NCBI GenBank assembly: GCA_002224055.1 | Contig: AZLU01000082.1 | Span: 1-64,000, forward strand | Direction: 5' to 3' | Length of the DNA: 64,000 bases | Origin: Pezizomycotina sp. ARF18 | Taxonomy: Eukaryota > Ascomycota | Shown here: positions 50,576 to 61,787 of the stretch, in pieces | Position numbering within the stretch: position 1 is the first letter of the stretch | How the letters are laid out: the number at the start of each line of letters is the position of its first letter | Translations under genes and position numbers: made by a program | The notes under the pieces: generated by a model | The model's input: the letters and a program-made list of their open reading frames with translations, nothing else | The model's database searches: none | Told to the model about the DNA's origin: nothing

Positions 50576-51396
50576 TGCTGTTCTCGAATACCGAACTCGA
50601 CGTTACGATTTTCGCGAATGTTTTTTTTTCTTCTTGTTTCTTACTCGTTTCCCCCTTGAGCCTGGGAATCCTGTGCTTATTTATGTAAAGATCGTCTAAC
50701 GTCGTAATAAAGTTGGCGAGGGACTGTTGGAAGAAATTTTATCCCTTCCCCGGGTACCGGTGGTAGGCTGTTACTGGAGCGTACGGATCTCACCACGGAC
50801 CCTAGTTGGAGAACTGTTCTATGTATCCAGAGCTAAAGAAGATTCTTTTCAGGAGTGTCGAATATGTAGGTGGGTGGTGAGAGATCGAATGGCGAAGATA
50901 TTTCCAGTCGTTGGGTGTCCGAAGTACCTAGGTACATTCGCTTGGAAGCTTGGTCTTTGAAGAAAGAGAGGAGAGTCAAGGAATGTTACGTGTCCAAGTG
51001 ATGACAGGAAGCGAATATACGGATAAACTTCGTTTCTCAACTCCAAAAAGATCGATTCAAAGGCCTGAGCCGAAGAAAAAGAATGTCGTTTACGTGAAAG
51101 TTGGGTTTACTATTCTCGTCGCTTTCGCTCATCTGCCCCTTTACAAAAGTGCGCGGCTTAATTTTATCTCGTGTGATCGATCGGAGGTATTGTTGTTGTC
51201 TTTGTTTCCGGAGCGAACAGGTAGGTTTTTTATTATTAGATTCGTTATTTATAAAGTACCTTTTTTTTTTTTTTTTTTTTTTTTCGATGATGATGATAAT
51301 AAGGATTAGAATCGTGTATAGAATTCCAAAAGGGGACCTTTTTTGTGTTTGGGGGTAGGTTTTAACAATTTAATAATACTGATAATTGCTGACTGA

Positions 51397-51427
<31 letters not shown>

Positions 51428-53528
51428 GGAAAAGAAAATTTCGATTAAAGCTACTTATTGTTGGGAAATTTCGAAAAGGAAGAGCTCGGCACGAAACTCC
51501 TTCGCTTTTAATCAGAACATTCAACAGGGAAAATTGACAGACAGAGATATGTCTTGTCTTCTTCTCTCTTCTCATTTTTTTTTCTGTCTATTATTGCTTA
51601 TTATGTATTTTTTTTTTCTCCTTACAGGATATCAATCAATTATAATACATATTGTATTTCTTCATATAAAAATTGGTGGGAAATAGATCAAATAAATTTT
51701 CAAAAATAAAATAAGAAAATGAAACTGAAATACTGACTATTTAAAGTTACCCAAGACTGTTGTTTCTAATTTAGAATGTAAGCGAGGGAGAGAGAGAACC
51801 GTGACAGTGATGTGTATGACCTGGGCGAAAGGTCTAGGAGCTGTCTTGAAAGAGATTAGACAAAAGTGACAACGAGAAAGAGAGTTTTCTGAAGTAAGAA
51901 TCGGAGATCATGGGTGGTCGCGTAGAAGGAGAGAGACAAAAAGAAGAAAAAAATGAAAAGAGAAAAAGTGAAATGCTGCTACCAGTTCCTCTTTTAAAGG
52001 CGAGGATCGGGGGTAAAAATAGGGCTCGAACTCAAAGCTCCCGAGAGGAGGGGATAAAAAAAAAAAAAAAAAAAGAAAAGAAAGGAAAGACTCGAATTTG
52101 ATATTAATCGTAGGACGAGATAAGAGGAACTCACACGACGAGAGAAGTTATAATACTGGAAATAATATATAATACAAAATTACTTTTTGATTGTTCTTCA
52201 TATTAATCAAAATAAAAATAAAAATTTCAACTCATCTGGCTCTCGCTCTCGGGGGTTGTAAGCTTAACCTGCAAGTGCTCAGCTGCAAAGGAACGTTGAA
52301 GGCCAGTGTCGAAGCAGGGGTGATAGCTGTTCTTGAGCTACTTTTTAAACCCAGCTCGTTGCATGCACAGCTTTCCTGCTTCTGTCAAGAAAACAGCAAG
52401 CGCCCTCTTTTAATAAACCATCACTGTAAATTTGGCGGCCGGTCCTGGCCGATGTGCGCATGGTGATATATCTGCCTTGTGTAAAAAGAAAATCAACGGC
52501 GACGGGCCGTCAAGGATGCTTCTACGCGTCGGATCCCTATAGGGTTGGAGAATTCTGAAAAGTAAACGAGTACTGATAAAGATATTTTGTGGACTTTCTT
52601 TGTTGGGGACGCAATTTATATAGCCTACCTAAATAATAATGACAAGTTCAAAAAATAACCCTTGCCTTCACCAGAGATATATTGAGAGACCCTCAGAGTA
52701 CATCGAGAGATATAAGGGTTGATAAGTAGTAATTAACAAAGAAAATAAAATACCATCACGTAGCAATAATGGTGTCGTTTTGTTCGCAGACTTGACGCAG
52801 AGCTAAACAGCTGCGCACATGCGCCTCTGGAGAGCAACTATTTTCGTTAAATTTTTTTTCCCTCCGTTTTTATCTAGAATCAACAACAACATCTTCAAAG
52901 ACACGTCAGTCAAGAGGATAGACTTCATGAGCCGTCGAACCACATCTCAGATTCTGGAGGCGCGAAGCAGATGATCGTTAATTTATCGCTGACATGTCGA
53001 ATTCTGATAGAATCGTATGGCGTTCGTCCAGAGCGCTTTCGATACAAGCAATTTCGATTATTATTATTATGAGTTTCTCCTTCCTTCCTTTCTTTCTTTT
53101 ATAATACCAATGGATTTTGAGAGGGTTTAGAGCAGAGGGTGAGCGAAACCATCTCATTTGCGCATGGAGAGGGGCAAACATCATCATCGTAAATAAGAAA
53201 CAAGTATATATCTCGGTTTATCGGTTTATTTTAGTTATTAATGCATATGCTTAGCGTAATTCTAGTTCAGAGAACCTCACAAGCTCTCAATACTATTAAC
53301 TGGCAGAACAGCTCTTGGTAATGCAATATATTTTTTATCTTCACTTGGTAGTCTCCCAGGATAGTTGGACCTCAACAGCACAAGTTAGGGCGTAGAATCC
53401 ACCCCCCCCCCCCCCCCCGATGACATGTTTCAAATTACAAGTCAAAGTGAGCACCAGGCCAATAACTTCAAGTCATCTAAGTATCGGCCATTTCCGTGTC
53501 GTTTCCTTCCCCATCTTCTTTTCTTCTT
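50576..53528. other. Intergenic region with long T tracts
   Basis: About 3 kb without a recognised gene. T24 near 51261 and T27 near 51401-51427; A-rich 52050-52080; a 12-base palindrome GTACCTAGGTAC at 50924-50935; and C17 at 53402-53418. A 91-codon plus-strand frame at 52191-52466 has no family signature. Confidence 0.5.
53402..53418. repeat. C17 homopolymer
   Basis: Seventeen consecutive C, the only long C tract in a window dominated by A/T runs. It sits about 110 bp beyond the Rpn13 stop codon. Confidence 0.9.
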
Positions 53529-55240
53529 CTATCCCCTGTTTGATGCCGGCAGGAATATCTCGACACCACCTTCATTACCGTGCGCATTAAGGTTCAGTTT
53601 AACTCCAAGACTGTCCGCGACGCCCTTGAGCCCGCCTTCGCGCAATGCGACCGTCAGCATTACCGCAGCCTGAGCAAACTGCGGACTATGCAGGACCCTC
53701 TTAAGGAGCTCTTTTTCTTCGTACTCGATGATAGGTCCGCGGTCATAGTCGGTGGCAAGTTTTCGAGCAAGGTCTTTCGGAACTTTTTCGACTTGAGGAG
53801 CGGCACGGTTACCGACGTGGGGAGGAGGGCTGGTAGAGTTAACAGGGAACCCCTTGCTGATGCTGCTGAGCTTGTCCGCCCGGCACCAGGTATTTGGATG
53901 CCGCGTAGCAGCTGGTTAACAAATTCTGCCTGCGTCATAGTGCTACTTCCGGACTTCCCTGCGGCTGACGGAACCGAGGCACCGCTTCTATTTCCACTAT
54001 TGAGTTGGAGGGAGATGAGAGGTCATCAAGTAAGTTTAGGTGTTCTATTTGGAAGCGCATCTGCGCCAGTGGCTTTTTCTTGTAGCAATGTACACACATT
54101 TGCAGAGTATATTTCTGTATTGAGATGGAAAAAAAAAAATAGGAAAATGCCATCGAAAAAGTAATGGACGGGAGGAGAAGGGCAAGAGGAAAGACCGCGA
54201 CATAAAGGAAGCCTCAGAAACGACCAAAAAGAGAAAAAAGAAAAGTGCCAGTCTATGCCAAAAACTAAAGCCCCATGCTTAAATAAAATGGAAGATTGGA
54301 TAGAAATAGAAAATCCTCATATAGACGCCGCAGACGGTGAGAAGGGGCAGTATATCAATGTCAAGCTTGATACTTGCCACGTCGCGAAGGTTTACGTGTA
54401 TGTGTGTATGATGATATATATCAAGGGAAGAAGCAAGAAAAGCCAAGAAATATACCTACGCTCTACCGCCATCAGCACCCCCGCTCCTGCTCGCCTCTCC
54501 AGCATCAGGTCAGCGTCGTCATCAATATCCATAGCATTCCGCTCGCCTAGGAGCTCTTCTTCCGTAATAAAGTCATCAACTTCTCCGCCAGTTTCGAGGA
54601 GTCTAATACGGAGTTATCGTCACATATTAGCTTCTATATTCTTGAGTTCTTTAAGAGATGAGAAGACTATTGACTTTCGAAAACAAAGGGTAACTAACCT
54701 GTTGATCTTCTTTCCTAGTAGTCTGTCTTGTCGAGAATGTTCACCTGGCTCTCCATCCACTTTAGACTGAAACCAGAAGAGGTGACGTTGAGAGCTGCTC
54801 GAGAATTTCAGAACGTATATTCTTCCCGTCTTTAGTCGCTGACGGGTGAGAAGTATAAGGGGTAAACGTGGCATCTCCAGGGAAGATTATGAGATCATCT
54901 TCATCGGCTATGCGGCCGTTGCGCGGCGACCATCCGAAATGAATGAGACCTGCGAAAAAGGCAAGCGCAATTGTCAAAATGTAAGTAAAGCTATCTTCGA
55001 CATACGGACAGGTATATTGGAAGAAGCCTGGACCCCAAACCTTCATCCTCTGGAGACGTGCTCAGAGTTATGTTCCCCGGAATATCAGACGGGACGAATT
55101 TTTTGGGGTCGTCGTCCTGAGAGACAGAGCAATGTTAACCATATCCTTCGTAACTCACGGATGTGCGTCATCGTGCCCAAGCGACGGCGAACTTACGGAT
55201 GGCAAGCACTTTCGGCTTTGACTGAAATGAGAACAGGCAT
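53529..55240 (-). CDS. rpn13: Rpn13/ADRM1-like proteasome ubiquitin receptor
   Basis: Subunit of the 26S regulatory particle that binds ubiquitin through its PRU domain and recruits a deubiquitinase through its C-terminal domain. The start at 55240 gives MPVLISVKAESACHP and a GTAAGT donor. The PRU domain then reads GLIHFGWSPRNG, EDDLIIFPGDATFTPYTS, then TGRIYVLKFSSSSQRHLFWF and QSKVDGEPGEHSRQD. An acidic linker has EVDDFITEEELLGERNAMDI. The C-terminal helical domain reads MTQAEFVNQLLRGIQIPGAG, then DYDRGPIIEYEEKELLKRVL, HSPQFAQAAVMLTVALREGG and LKGVADSLGVKLN, and stops at 53529. Frames change between these blocks. The GDATF and KFSSSSQRHLFWFQ motifs are the strongest PRU evidence. A T/A-rich intron lies near 54,150. 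Confidence 0.88.
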
Positions 55241-56107
55241 GCTGCTTGAATCACCTCAGGAGCGCTTTCGCAATGTAGTCGGTTGAAGATTATTGGATGG
55301 AAAATAGAGGCTGTTGTTTGAGATTTTAGTTGAAGGGGAAATGTGGGAAAGGCTTGGAGAAGTATAAAATATAAGTAGTTTGGCTCCCTTCCGTAAGGCA
55401 TAAAAAACGCTATAGTAAAAGGCCAAAAAGAAAAAGGGAAAGCTCACGCCTTGGCAAATTCTGCTTGGAGTAGCCAGCTGCACGTGATGGCGCGACTCCC
55501 ACAAAAAGAGGAAGATCCAATCAGCGCCCCAGGAGACCGTTGAACCCACACCTTAGCACCTAGGTACCGCCCGTGTACGTCTCTGTGTATTTGAGTACTC
55601 TCTCCAACAAATGTTCGATGAGCAACGTTTCGAATCTTACCTTAAATTTCCCTTCTTGTTTTCCATGTTCAAAGCTCTCTTTCCCCAGTCTCAAGAAGGA
55701 GCTCTCTGCCAGAAATGTCCCTGCATTATCGGGTCGTTATGAGCAAGTGAAATTCTAGTGCATTTACCGCTTCCAAGAGTCAACGGGGAAAAGGCGTCCT
55801 GAACTTGGCAGTTTAGGTCGGGCGCAGCCTGCTCCCTTCACAGCCCTATATTCTATCGCTATCACCGGCCGTAACTCCTATCGAGTTCGCTGGTGGTAGC
55901 TAATTACGCAATGGTTGAGATTCCTTCCTTCGTGCTTGTTTATGAGTTCTCGCTAATACATTCCAACAGTCCACATTTCACGGGATCATATCGGGTAGTT
56001 AACCTACCCGTTCCTCTATCAGCCTTGCAAGCTACTTACTAATGCTTGTGCTATATATATTCCAATTTAAGAGATACCTGGTATTCAAGGTAATACAGCT
56101 TTTGAAT
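55241..56107. promoter_or_regulatory. Divergent intergenic region, rpn13 / Artemis-like gene
   Basis: About 0.87 kb between two divergent genes, so both promoters are expected here. It contains ACCTAGGT palindromes near 55558-55565. No proven factor site is claimed. Confidence 0.5.
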
Positions 56108-58700
56108 GTCCCTCTACAATCACTCTCACACTAACTATCGTTAGTGGACAATTTCGTCCGCCAACACAATGGACCTCCCCCGTTAGCAAACTTCCTCTCG
56201 CACATCCACAGGTGAGGATCTCGATAAACTCTTGCTCCTCCACATTACAATTCTCCAAGGGATGTTTGGTGTTCTTACTCTTTTTCAGCGATCATACAAA
56301 CGGCCTCGCAGGTCCTTCCTATCGTGCACCATTCATATATTGCACGGAAGCTACGAAAAGCATGCTCTTGAGATTAAAGCGCAGATACTTTTGGTACAAC
56401 AAAGCCAAAGGCTTCCTGGAAGCAGAAGATGTAGCTTATCTAGCGGATCCAAGAATAAGAAAGACTATTATGGTGGAATGTCCCTATGGGCTTGAATTTT
56501 CTCCCCTTCCTTGGTGCACACAAGAAATTGACGAAGCAAAGCGTGACGGTTACTAATACGACTTTGAATTCATCCTATTAGCGACCGATCCCATGGATAC
56601 TCCGACGATCGTCGAATTGACGCCTGGATTCAAGATTCGAGTTACTCTCATAGATGTAAGTAATCCAATTCCAAGCGTCTTTTCATGTTGGAACTGATTT
56701 CCCGTCAGAAACTAACCTATATAGGCCAACCATTGTCCTGGTGCAAGTATGTTTTTAATAGAGACGGACGACAAGGCTATCCTGTACACCGGTGATATTC
56801 GTGGTATGAATAAATCCAAGTAATTATATAAATTTCTTAGAGATATATTTATCAGCTTTCATTTTCCCTTTCCTCTTTCGTTTTAAATGTAGGATGAACT
56901 AAATGTCGATGTTCTAATTGCACAGCAGAGCAGTGGTGGATCGAATCCCTGAAACGACACCCAGCGCTTATTCCATACATGCACGGGGTGAAAACGCTCG
57001 ACAAAATCTACCTGGATACCAGCAATGCAAATCCGCGTTTCACGAACTTTTCCGCGAAGGCAGAAGTAAGTTGCATAAGGAAAGCGTGTATTGGGTTTTG
57101 TACCCGTTTCCTTTCTATCTAACTAGTTCTATAGGGAATCGCCGAACTCATTAAATGATGAAAAATATCCCGCTGATACTATATTCCATATCAATACGTG
57201 GACGTTTGGTTACGAGGATGTGTGGGTAGCCGTTGCTGCGCACTTTAAATCACAAATACATCTGAATGAGTATAAATTCAGGCTTTATCAGGACGTTAAA
57301 CAGCAATCAGTGTATGAGCATGGCCCATTCCTCAAAGGGTTTCCTATCGGGAATAGTAAGCAGGATGGGATCCTAACCCAGAATCGATGGTGAGGATCCA
57401 TTCATGTGACCTCTCTTTGGGATGCGAAGAACTAGAAATGAATTCGCATAAAGTGGTTCATATCTCTCCGATAATCAGGAGGTACCGTGATGCAGATGGG
57501 AACCTTATTATCGAGAAGGAAGTTGGCGAAGGAAGTAGGAAGGGTGATCGTACGTTTTCCAAGTACCTCCTCCTGTTGATTTTACTCTCGGATCCGAGCT
57601 AGATCGAACGAAAGATAATTTTGCCATCAAAGTTACCTAACATTCCACAGTGGATCTGAAGGCCGCTTGGGCACTTGACATGGACCTGTTGGTACAGAAT
57701 GCTAGTCCGAGCGACTTGGACGTCCTGAGAATGCTACAAGAACTCGGCGAAAAGAATGAAGCCCCAATCCCGCTTGAGCTCGAAAACCCCGATAAGGAGT
57801 TGTCCATCAAAGATCTCTTCTCGCTTCTGAGAGAATCTCTGGCACGAAGAGATGGCAATACCCAGGTCGAAGTGAAAGAGGATTCGGAAGCCGAGCTCCA
57901 AGTGGTTTGTAAGTCCATACATGAGTTAAAAATCTCTATTAGAACTTGAGCATTTGCACTTGACCTCAACCGAGACTTTTCTAATCTGTTTTCTTAAAAA
58001 TTTTGGTAACAGGGATTCCCATATGCCAGACACTCTTCCTACGATGAGCTCCAAGAGTTTGTTCGGGCGTTTCGGCCCAAGGATGTTTACCCTTGCGTAG
58101 CCAATGAGAACCTGCCTCAAGATGTTACAAGCATTCGAGCGCTCTTCGGCGATCTCTGTACAGGTAGCGTCTTCAGCTACGACGAGGAAGTCAAGGCGAA
58201 GCAGGCTCTAGAACGTCACGAGGACGAGTTCGAGGTAACGCAAGACGATAACACCGAAACGCAAGTTACCCAAGCGAGTGATCACGGGGAAGACATTCTA
58301 GCGGAGTTTACCAGGAAATCTCCACCTCCAATTGAAGCTGATGCTGCGATAGAAACCAAGACAAGTCCGTCGCCGTCTCGGTAACGACAGCGATTTCTCG
58401 AGGCTCGGTAGAGTTGAACGAGGTCTCTGAATCCGTACGCCAAGGATTGAACGGCCTGGCACAGTCGGCGAGCAAACGTGCGATGTTAACGCCAGAGCCG
58501 ACACCGGAATCGCAACCTCACGAGGATATTGATGCTGAGATGGAGGATAGTCAGGAGGGAAGTCAGGGAATCTCGAACCGGAGGCATTCGTGGCGGCTAG
58601 GTTAGCTGCATGGGACGACAACGGCAGCGCTTGGTTCGCTAAGAGCGCCACGTTGACCTTTAACTCTACGTGGAGGTCTAGAAATGAACCAGAGCTTTAA
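56108..58700 (+). CDS. Artemis/SNM1-type DNA repair nuclease (metallo-beta-lactamase/beta-CASP)
   Basis: Nuclear 5' exonuclease/hairpin endonuclease of the beta-CASP family, expected to act in end joining or crosslink repair. Exon 1 reads VDNFVRQHNGPPPLANFLSH; splicing from 56211 to 56289 rebuilds the zinc motif HIHSDH followed by TNGL. The same exon continues FIYCTEATKSMLLRLKRRYF and LADPRIRKTIM. DTPTIVELTPGFKIRVTLID runs up to a GTAAGT donor, then ANHCPGASMFLIETDDKAIL and YTGDIR. Next are EQWWIESLKRHPALIPYMHG and VKTLDKIYLDTSNANPRFTN, then INTWTFGYEDVWVAVAAHFK. The last part reads GFPYARHSSYDELQEFVRAF and RPKDVYPCVANE. A disordered acidic tail ends WRSRNEPEL at 58700. The N-terminal ATG is tentative (MSLYNHSH at 56108). 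About six indels, one an extra A before KYPADTIF. The Artemis rather than Pso2 class is favoured by the order of the C-terminal blocks. Confidence 0.92.
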
Positions 58701-59737
58701 TGCCTGTAGTTTGTCGTGAATTTCCGCACTGATTTCCAATGGCGGAGTTTGGCGTTTTTATCCAAATTTCATATTTATATTTGCATCATGTCCCCTTTTT
58801 TTCTTTTTTTTTTAACTCTATAGGCTTCTAGTGTAGAGCCAATTTGAGCTATAGATCCGAGGACGCAAGAAAGCGTCGGTAGTTTTCGAATTCTGAATCT
58901 ATTGACGGAATATATACTCGAGTAGCTGCCCAAGAGTCTAAGGAGCTCTGACGATATTTTACTTACCATGTACATTCTAGACATAGAAGTTTTTATAAAC
59001 ATATTTGCATAATCAAACTAAACAAGCATTTACTTGCAGTTCGTTGGAAGCTTCGGCAGTGCTATATCACCCAACTAGCAGAATGTAAAGGAAGAAAGAA
59101 GAAATGGCTTCCAGCAGCGATCAAGAAATCGCATAAACTTGCTTCATATATATCCGAGCACTAGTTAGCTTTGATTTGTCTCGTACCTAGCCTCTCTACT
59201 AGTAAACAAGGGAGAACTAGCCCCTTTCCCTTATGTTACCTTCTGAAAAGCTCAAGGTTTAAACCATTTCTGTGTAACAACCTGAAACCATAACCGATGT
59301 AACGGATTGATATGATTTTGATTTAGTACTCTTGGCGCAACACCACCTATTGGACTTTCACGTGGTAGGGTTAAAGCCTAAAGTCTATTTTGGTTGTGTC
59401 CCGTTTTTTCGTGTATACGTAAGCCACACAAAAAAAATCAATTTTTTTTCGCTAGTCACACCCAAACCGCCAGCAAAGTCGAAACCAGCAAAAAAAAAAA
59501 AAAAAAAAGAAAACCTTCTCCAACAACGTCAGCAAAAAACAAAGGGAATTTCGACAACCAAAGCGATTGAGGGGTCTCCAAACAACATTCATTATTCAGG
59601 TGTAATTCACAAATTCTCTTTACGACGAGAGTCCTTGATATATACACGTATACAATACGGTCGACCAACTTCTTTGATTCTCGAACCAATAAAAGAGTTA
59701 ACGACAAATAATACTCCCTAATCAACAAATATAACAA
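58701..59737. other. Intergenic region upstream of RPL31
   Basis: About 1 kb holding the 3' flank of the nuclease gene and the RPL31 promoter. A-runs near 59490-59508. A 129-codon plus-strand frame (59332-59721) is Lys-rich, has no family signature and ends in the leader of RPL31. Confidence 0.5.
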
Positions 59738-60486
59738 ATGGCTCCACCAAAAGCTTCGAAAGGCAAAGGCCGCTCCGCCATCGCCGATGTCGTGACCAGG
59801 GAATACACGATCCACATGCACAGGAGAGTAAGGAAGCTTCGATCAACTTTCATACCCCCCAATTTCGATGGATTACAGTAGAGGATAGGATATAAAGGGA
59901 TTGCTGCGAGAAGGTCGTTACTATATGGGATGAAGTGACGTGTGGTGAAGAATAGGACAAAAAAAAAGGTTGGAAATGGAAGGGATGGAGGGGATGAGGT
60001 GCTGAGGGAGGAAGCTATGGGAAACATATGGGTGGATCGCATCGGACGAGGACACTAGACAGCTGGCTGACTGTTTCATTTTTTCTCCCAACTTTCCAGG
60101 TGCACGGTGTTTCGTTCAAGAAGAGAGCTCCCCGCGCCATCAAGGAGATCAAGGAGTTCGCGCACAAGCAGATGGTACGTCTCGCAACGAAATACTGTGA
60201 AACTTGTGAGCTCGAAATGATATGGCAACTGTTCGTAGTGGAAGGGTACTGACCCTGTTTTTTTTTTTTTTACCGGTTATAGGGCACCACCGACGTCCGC
60301 CTGGACCCGCAGCTCAACAAGGAAGTCTGGAAGCAAGGAATCAAGGGTGTCCCGTACCGTTTACGTGTCCGCATCTCGAGGAAGCGTAACGACGAGGAGG
60401 GTGCCAAGGAGAAGCTGTACTCGTTCGTCGAGGCTGTCAATGTCAAGAGCGCGAAGGGCCTGCACACGACTCTTGTCGAATCGTAA
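59738..60486 (+). CDS. RPL31: 60S ribosomal protein L31 (eL31), complete and unbroken
   Basis: Component of the large cytosolic ribosomal subunit near the peptide exit tunnel. Exons 59738-59827, 60100-60174 and 60283-60486 join in frame to a 122-residue protein with no indel. Exon 1 is [30 protein letters not shown]; exon 2 is [25 protein letters not shown]; exon 3 reads [40 protein letters not shown], then [27 protein letters not shown]. Donors are GTAAGG and GTACGT; acceptors are CAG and TAG, the second after a T-run. This is the usual eL31 length, and the only gene here read completely. A snoRNA was sought in both introns without success. Confidence 0.98.
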
Positions 60487-61787
60487 TGGACGGATCACTT
60501 TCACCTTTTTTTTTTAATTTTTTCAGCTTTTTTTCCAACCTCTTTCCTCCGACAATCCTCCCTCCATCTACTCGACCGCTTCAACAAACAGAACCGCTGC
60601 TTAATATCGACGAAAATCAATAAAAGGAAATGGATATAACTCGACATGTTCAATATAGACTATGAGCGACTCATGTGGAGGGTGTTTATCTTTCCTTTCG
60701 GTCTGTTTATCTTATCAATCTCAGATAACTCTCTATTAGGCAGTAATCTCTTTTTTATTTGTGGTTCCCTTTTTTTTTCGTCCTTTTGCCTTTTATTTCT
60801 TTCAAAGATGGATTTTCATTTCATTTCGTTCCTTTTCCTGTGACTTTTTATGTTTTGGTCACTATACGGCGTCGGCTCCTAATGCATGATGTGGAATATA
60901 TTAATTCTAAAATAAACACTTCACACGAATTTTCTTTCTTTAGCCTGGTTATTATATTATTCTTATACGGATCGCGAAATACTATGGATGTCTTTCTGTC
61001 AAAAAAAAGGTGTATGAAAAGGGATATTGGGAATTAGCCCGAGGGGTCGTACCAATTCCGCTTCGAATAATCCTCATTCGCCGGCCTCGTTGAGTAAACC
61101 AGCTTCAAAACCCGAGCCCAGGCATAGGAATAAATATGAATGACAGAAAAAAGTAACAAAAACGGCGCTATAGAAAAGGACTTGTAACGAATACACGAAT
61201 GCCACAAACATGTTCCAATATGACGTGAAGAAACCTGGTGCTCAATGAGGCTTCTCGCTTTACGTACTCTTGCAATAACCGACGATATCTAGGGACCGGA
61301 ATGTAGAGAAAAAAGAAAGAAAAAATACTACCCCTTCTTGGTCGTAAAATTGACACTACTAAATGTGTAAGCAATCCTGAGGACTGAGAGGCGTAACCTA
61401 CCAAGCACCACTAGTCTGATGCGCATTATGCATGAGAGGAGATGTTGGTAATATATGTAGGCAAAAAGTCAAGGAAAGAACTCATAATCGAAAAAAAAAA
61501 AAAAAAAATAGCAAGTCATATAAAAAGGACTGTAGTATGAAGTCAAGGCTAAGGAGAAAAACAAAAAAAGGAGACCGATTGCTCACGCGTGAAGAGACAA
61601 AATAGTGAGGGATAGAGTAACTAGAGTAATTAAAAAAAACCGTTGACACCTCCAAACCATGCAGGACCGTGTTCCAACTATAAAAATATGAAGAAAGCAA
61701 AAAAGAATGAAAAGGGAAACCCGTGCGAAAAACGTGTATTTTTGGGAGCGAATGAAAGGAAAGCGGCAAAAGTCGAAAAAAGGTTGA
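60487..61787. other. Convergent 3' intergenic region, RPL31 / Gid1
   Basis: About 1.3 kb between the RPL31 stop (+) and the Gid1 stop (-). T-rich near 60,520 and 60,780; A18 near 61491-61508. No coding motif was recognised. Confidence 0.5.

Noticed and set aside
59332-59721. 129-codon plus-strand frame before RPL31
   Set aside because: Lys-rich because of an A18 run, no family match, and it lies in the promoter/leader of RPL31.
59828-60282. Intronic C/D snoRNA in RPL31
   Set aside because: ATGAT-like and CTGA sequences are present but the C box does not match and no terminal stem flanks them.
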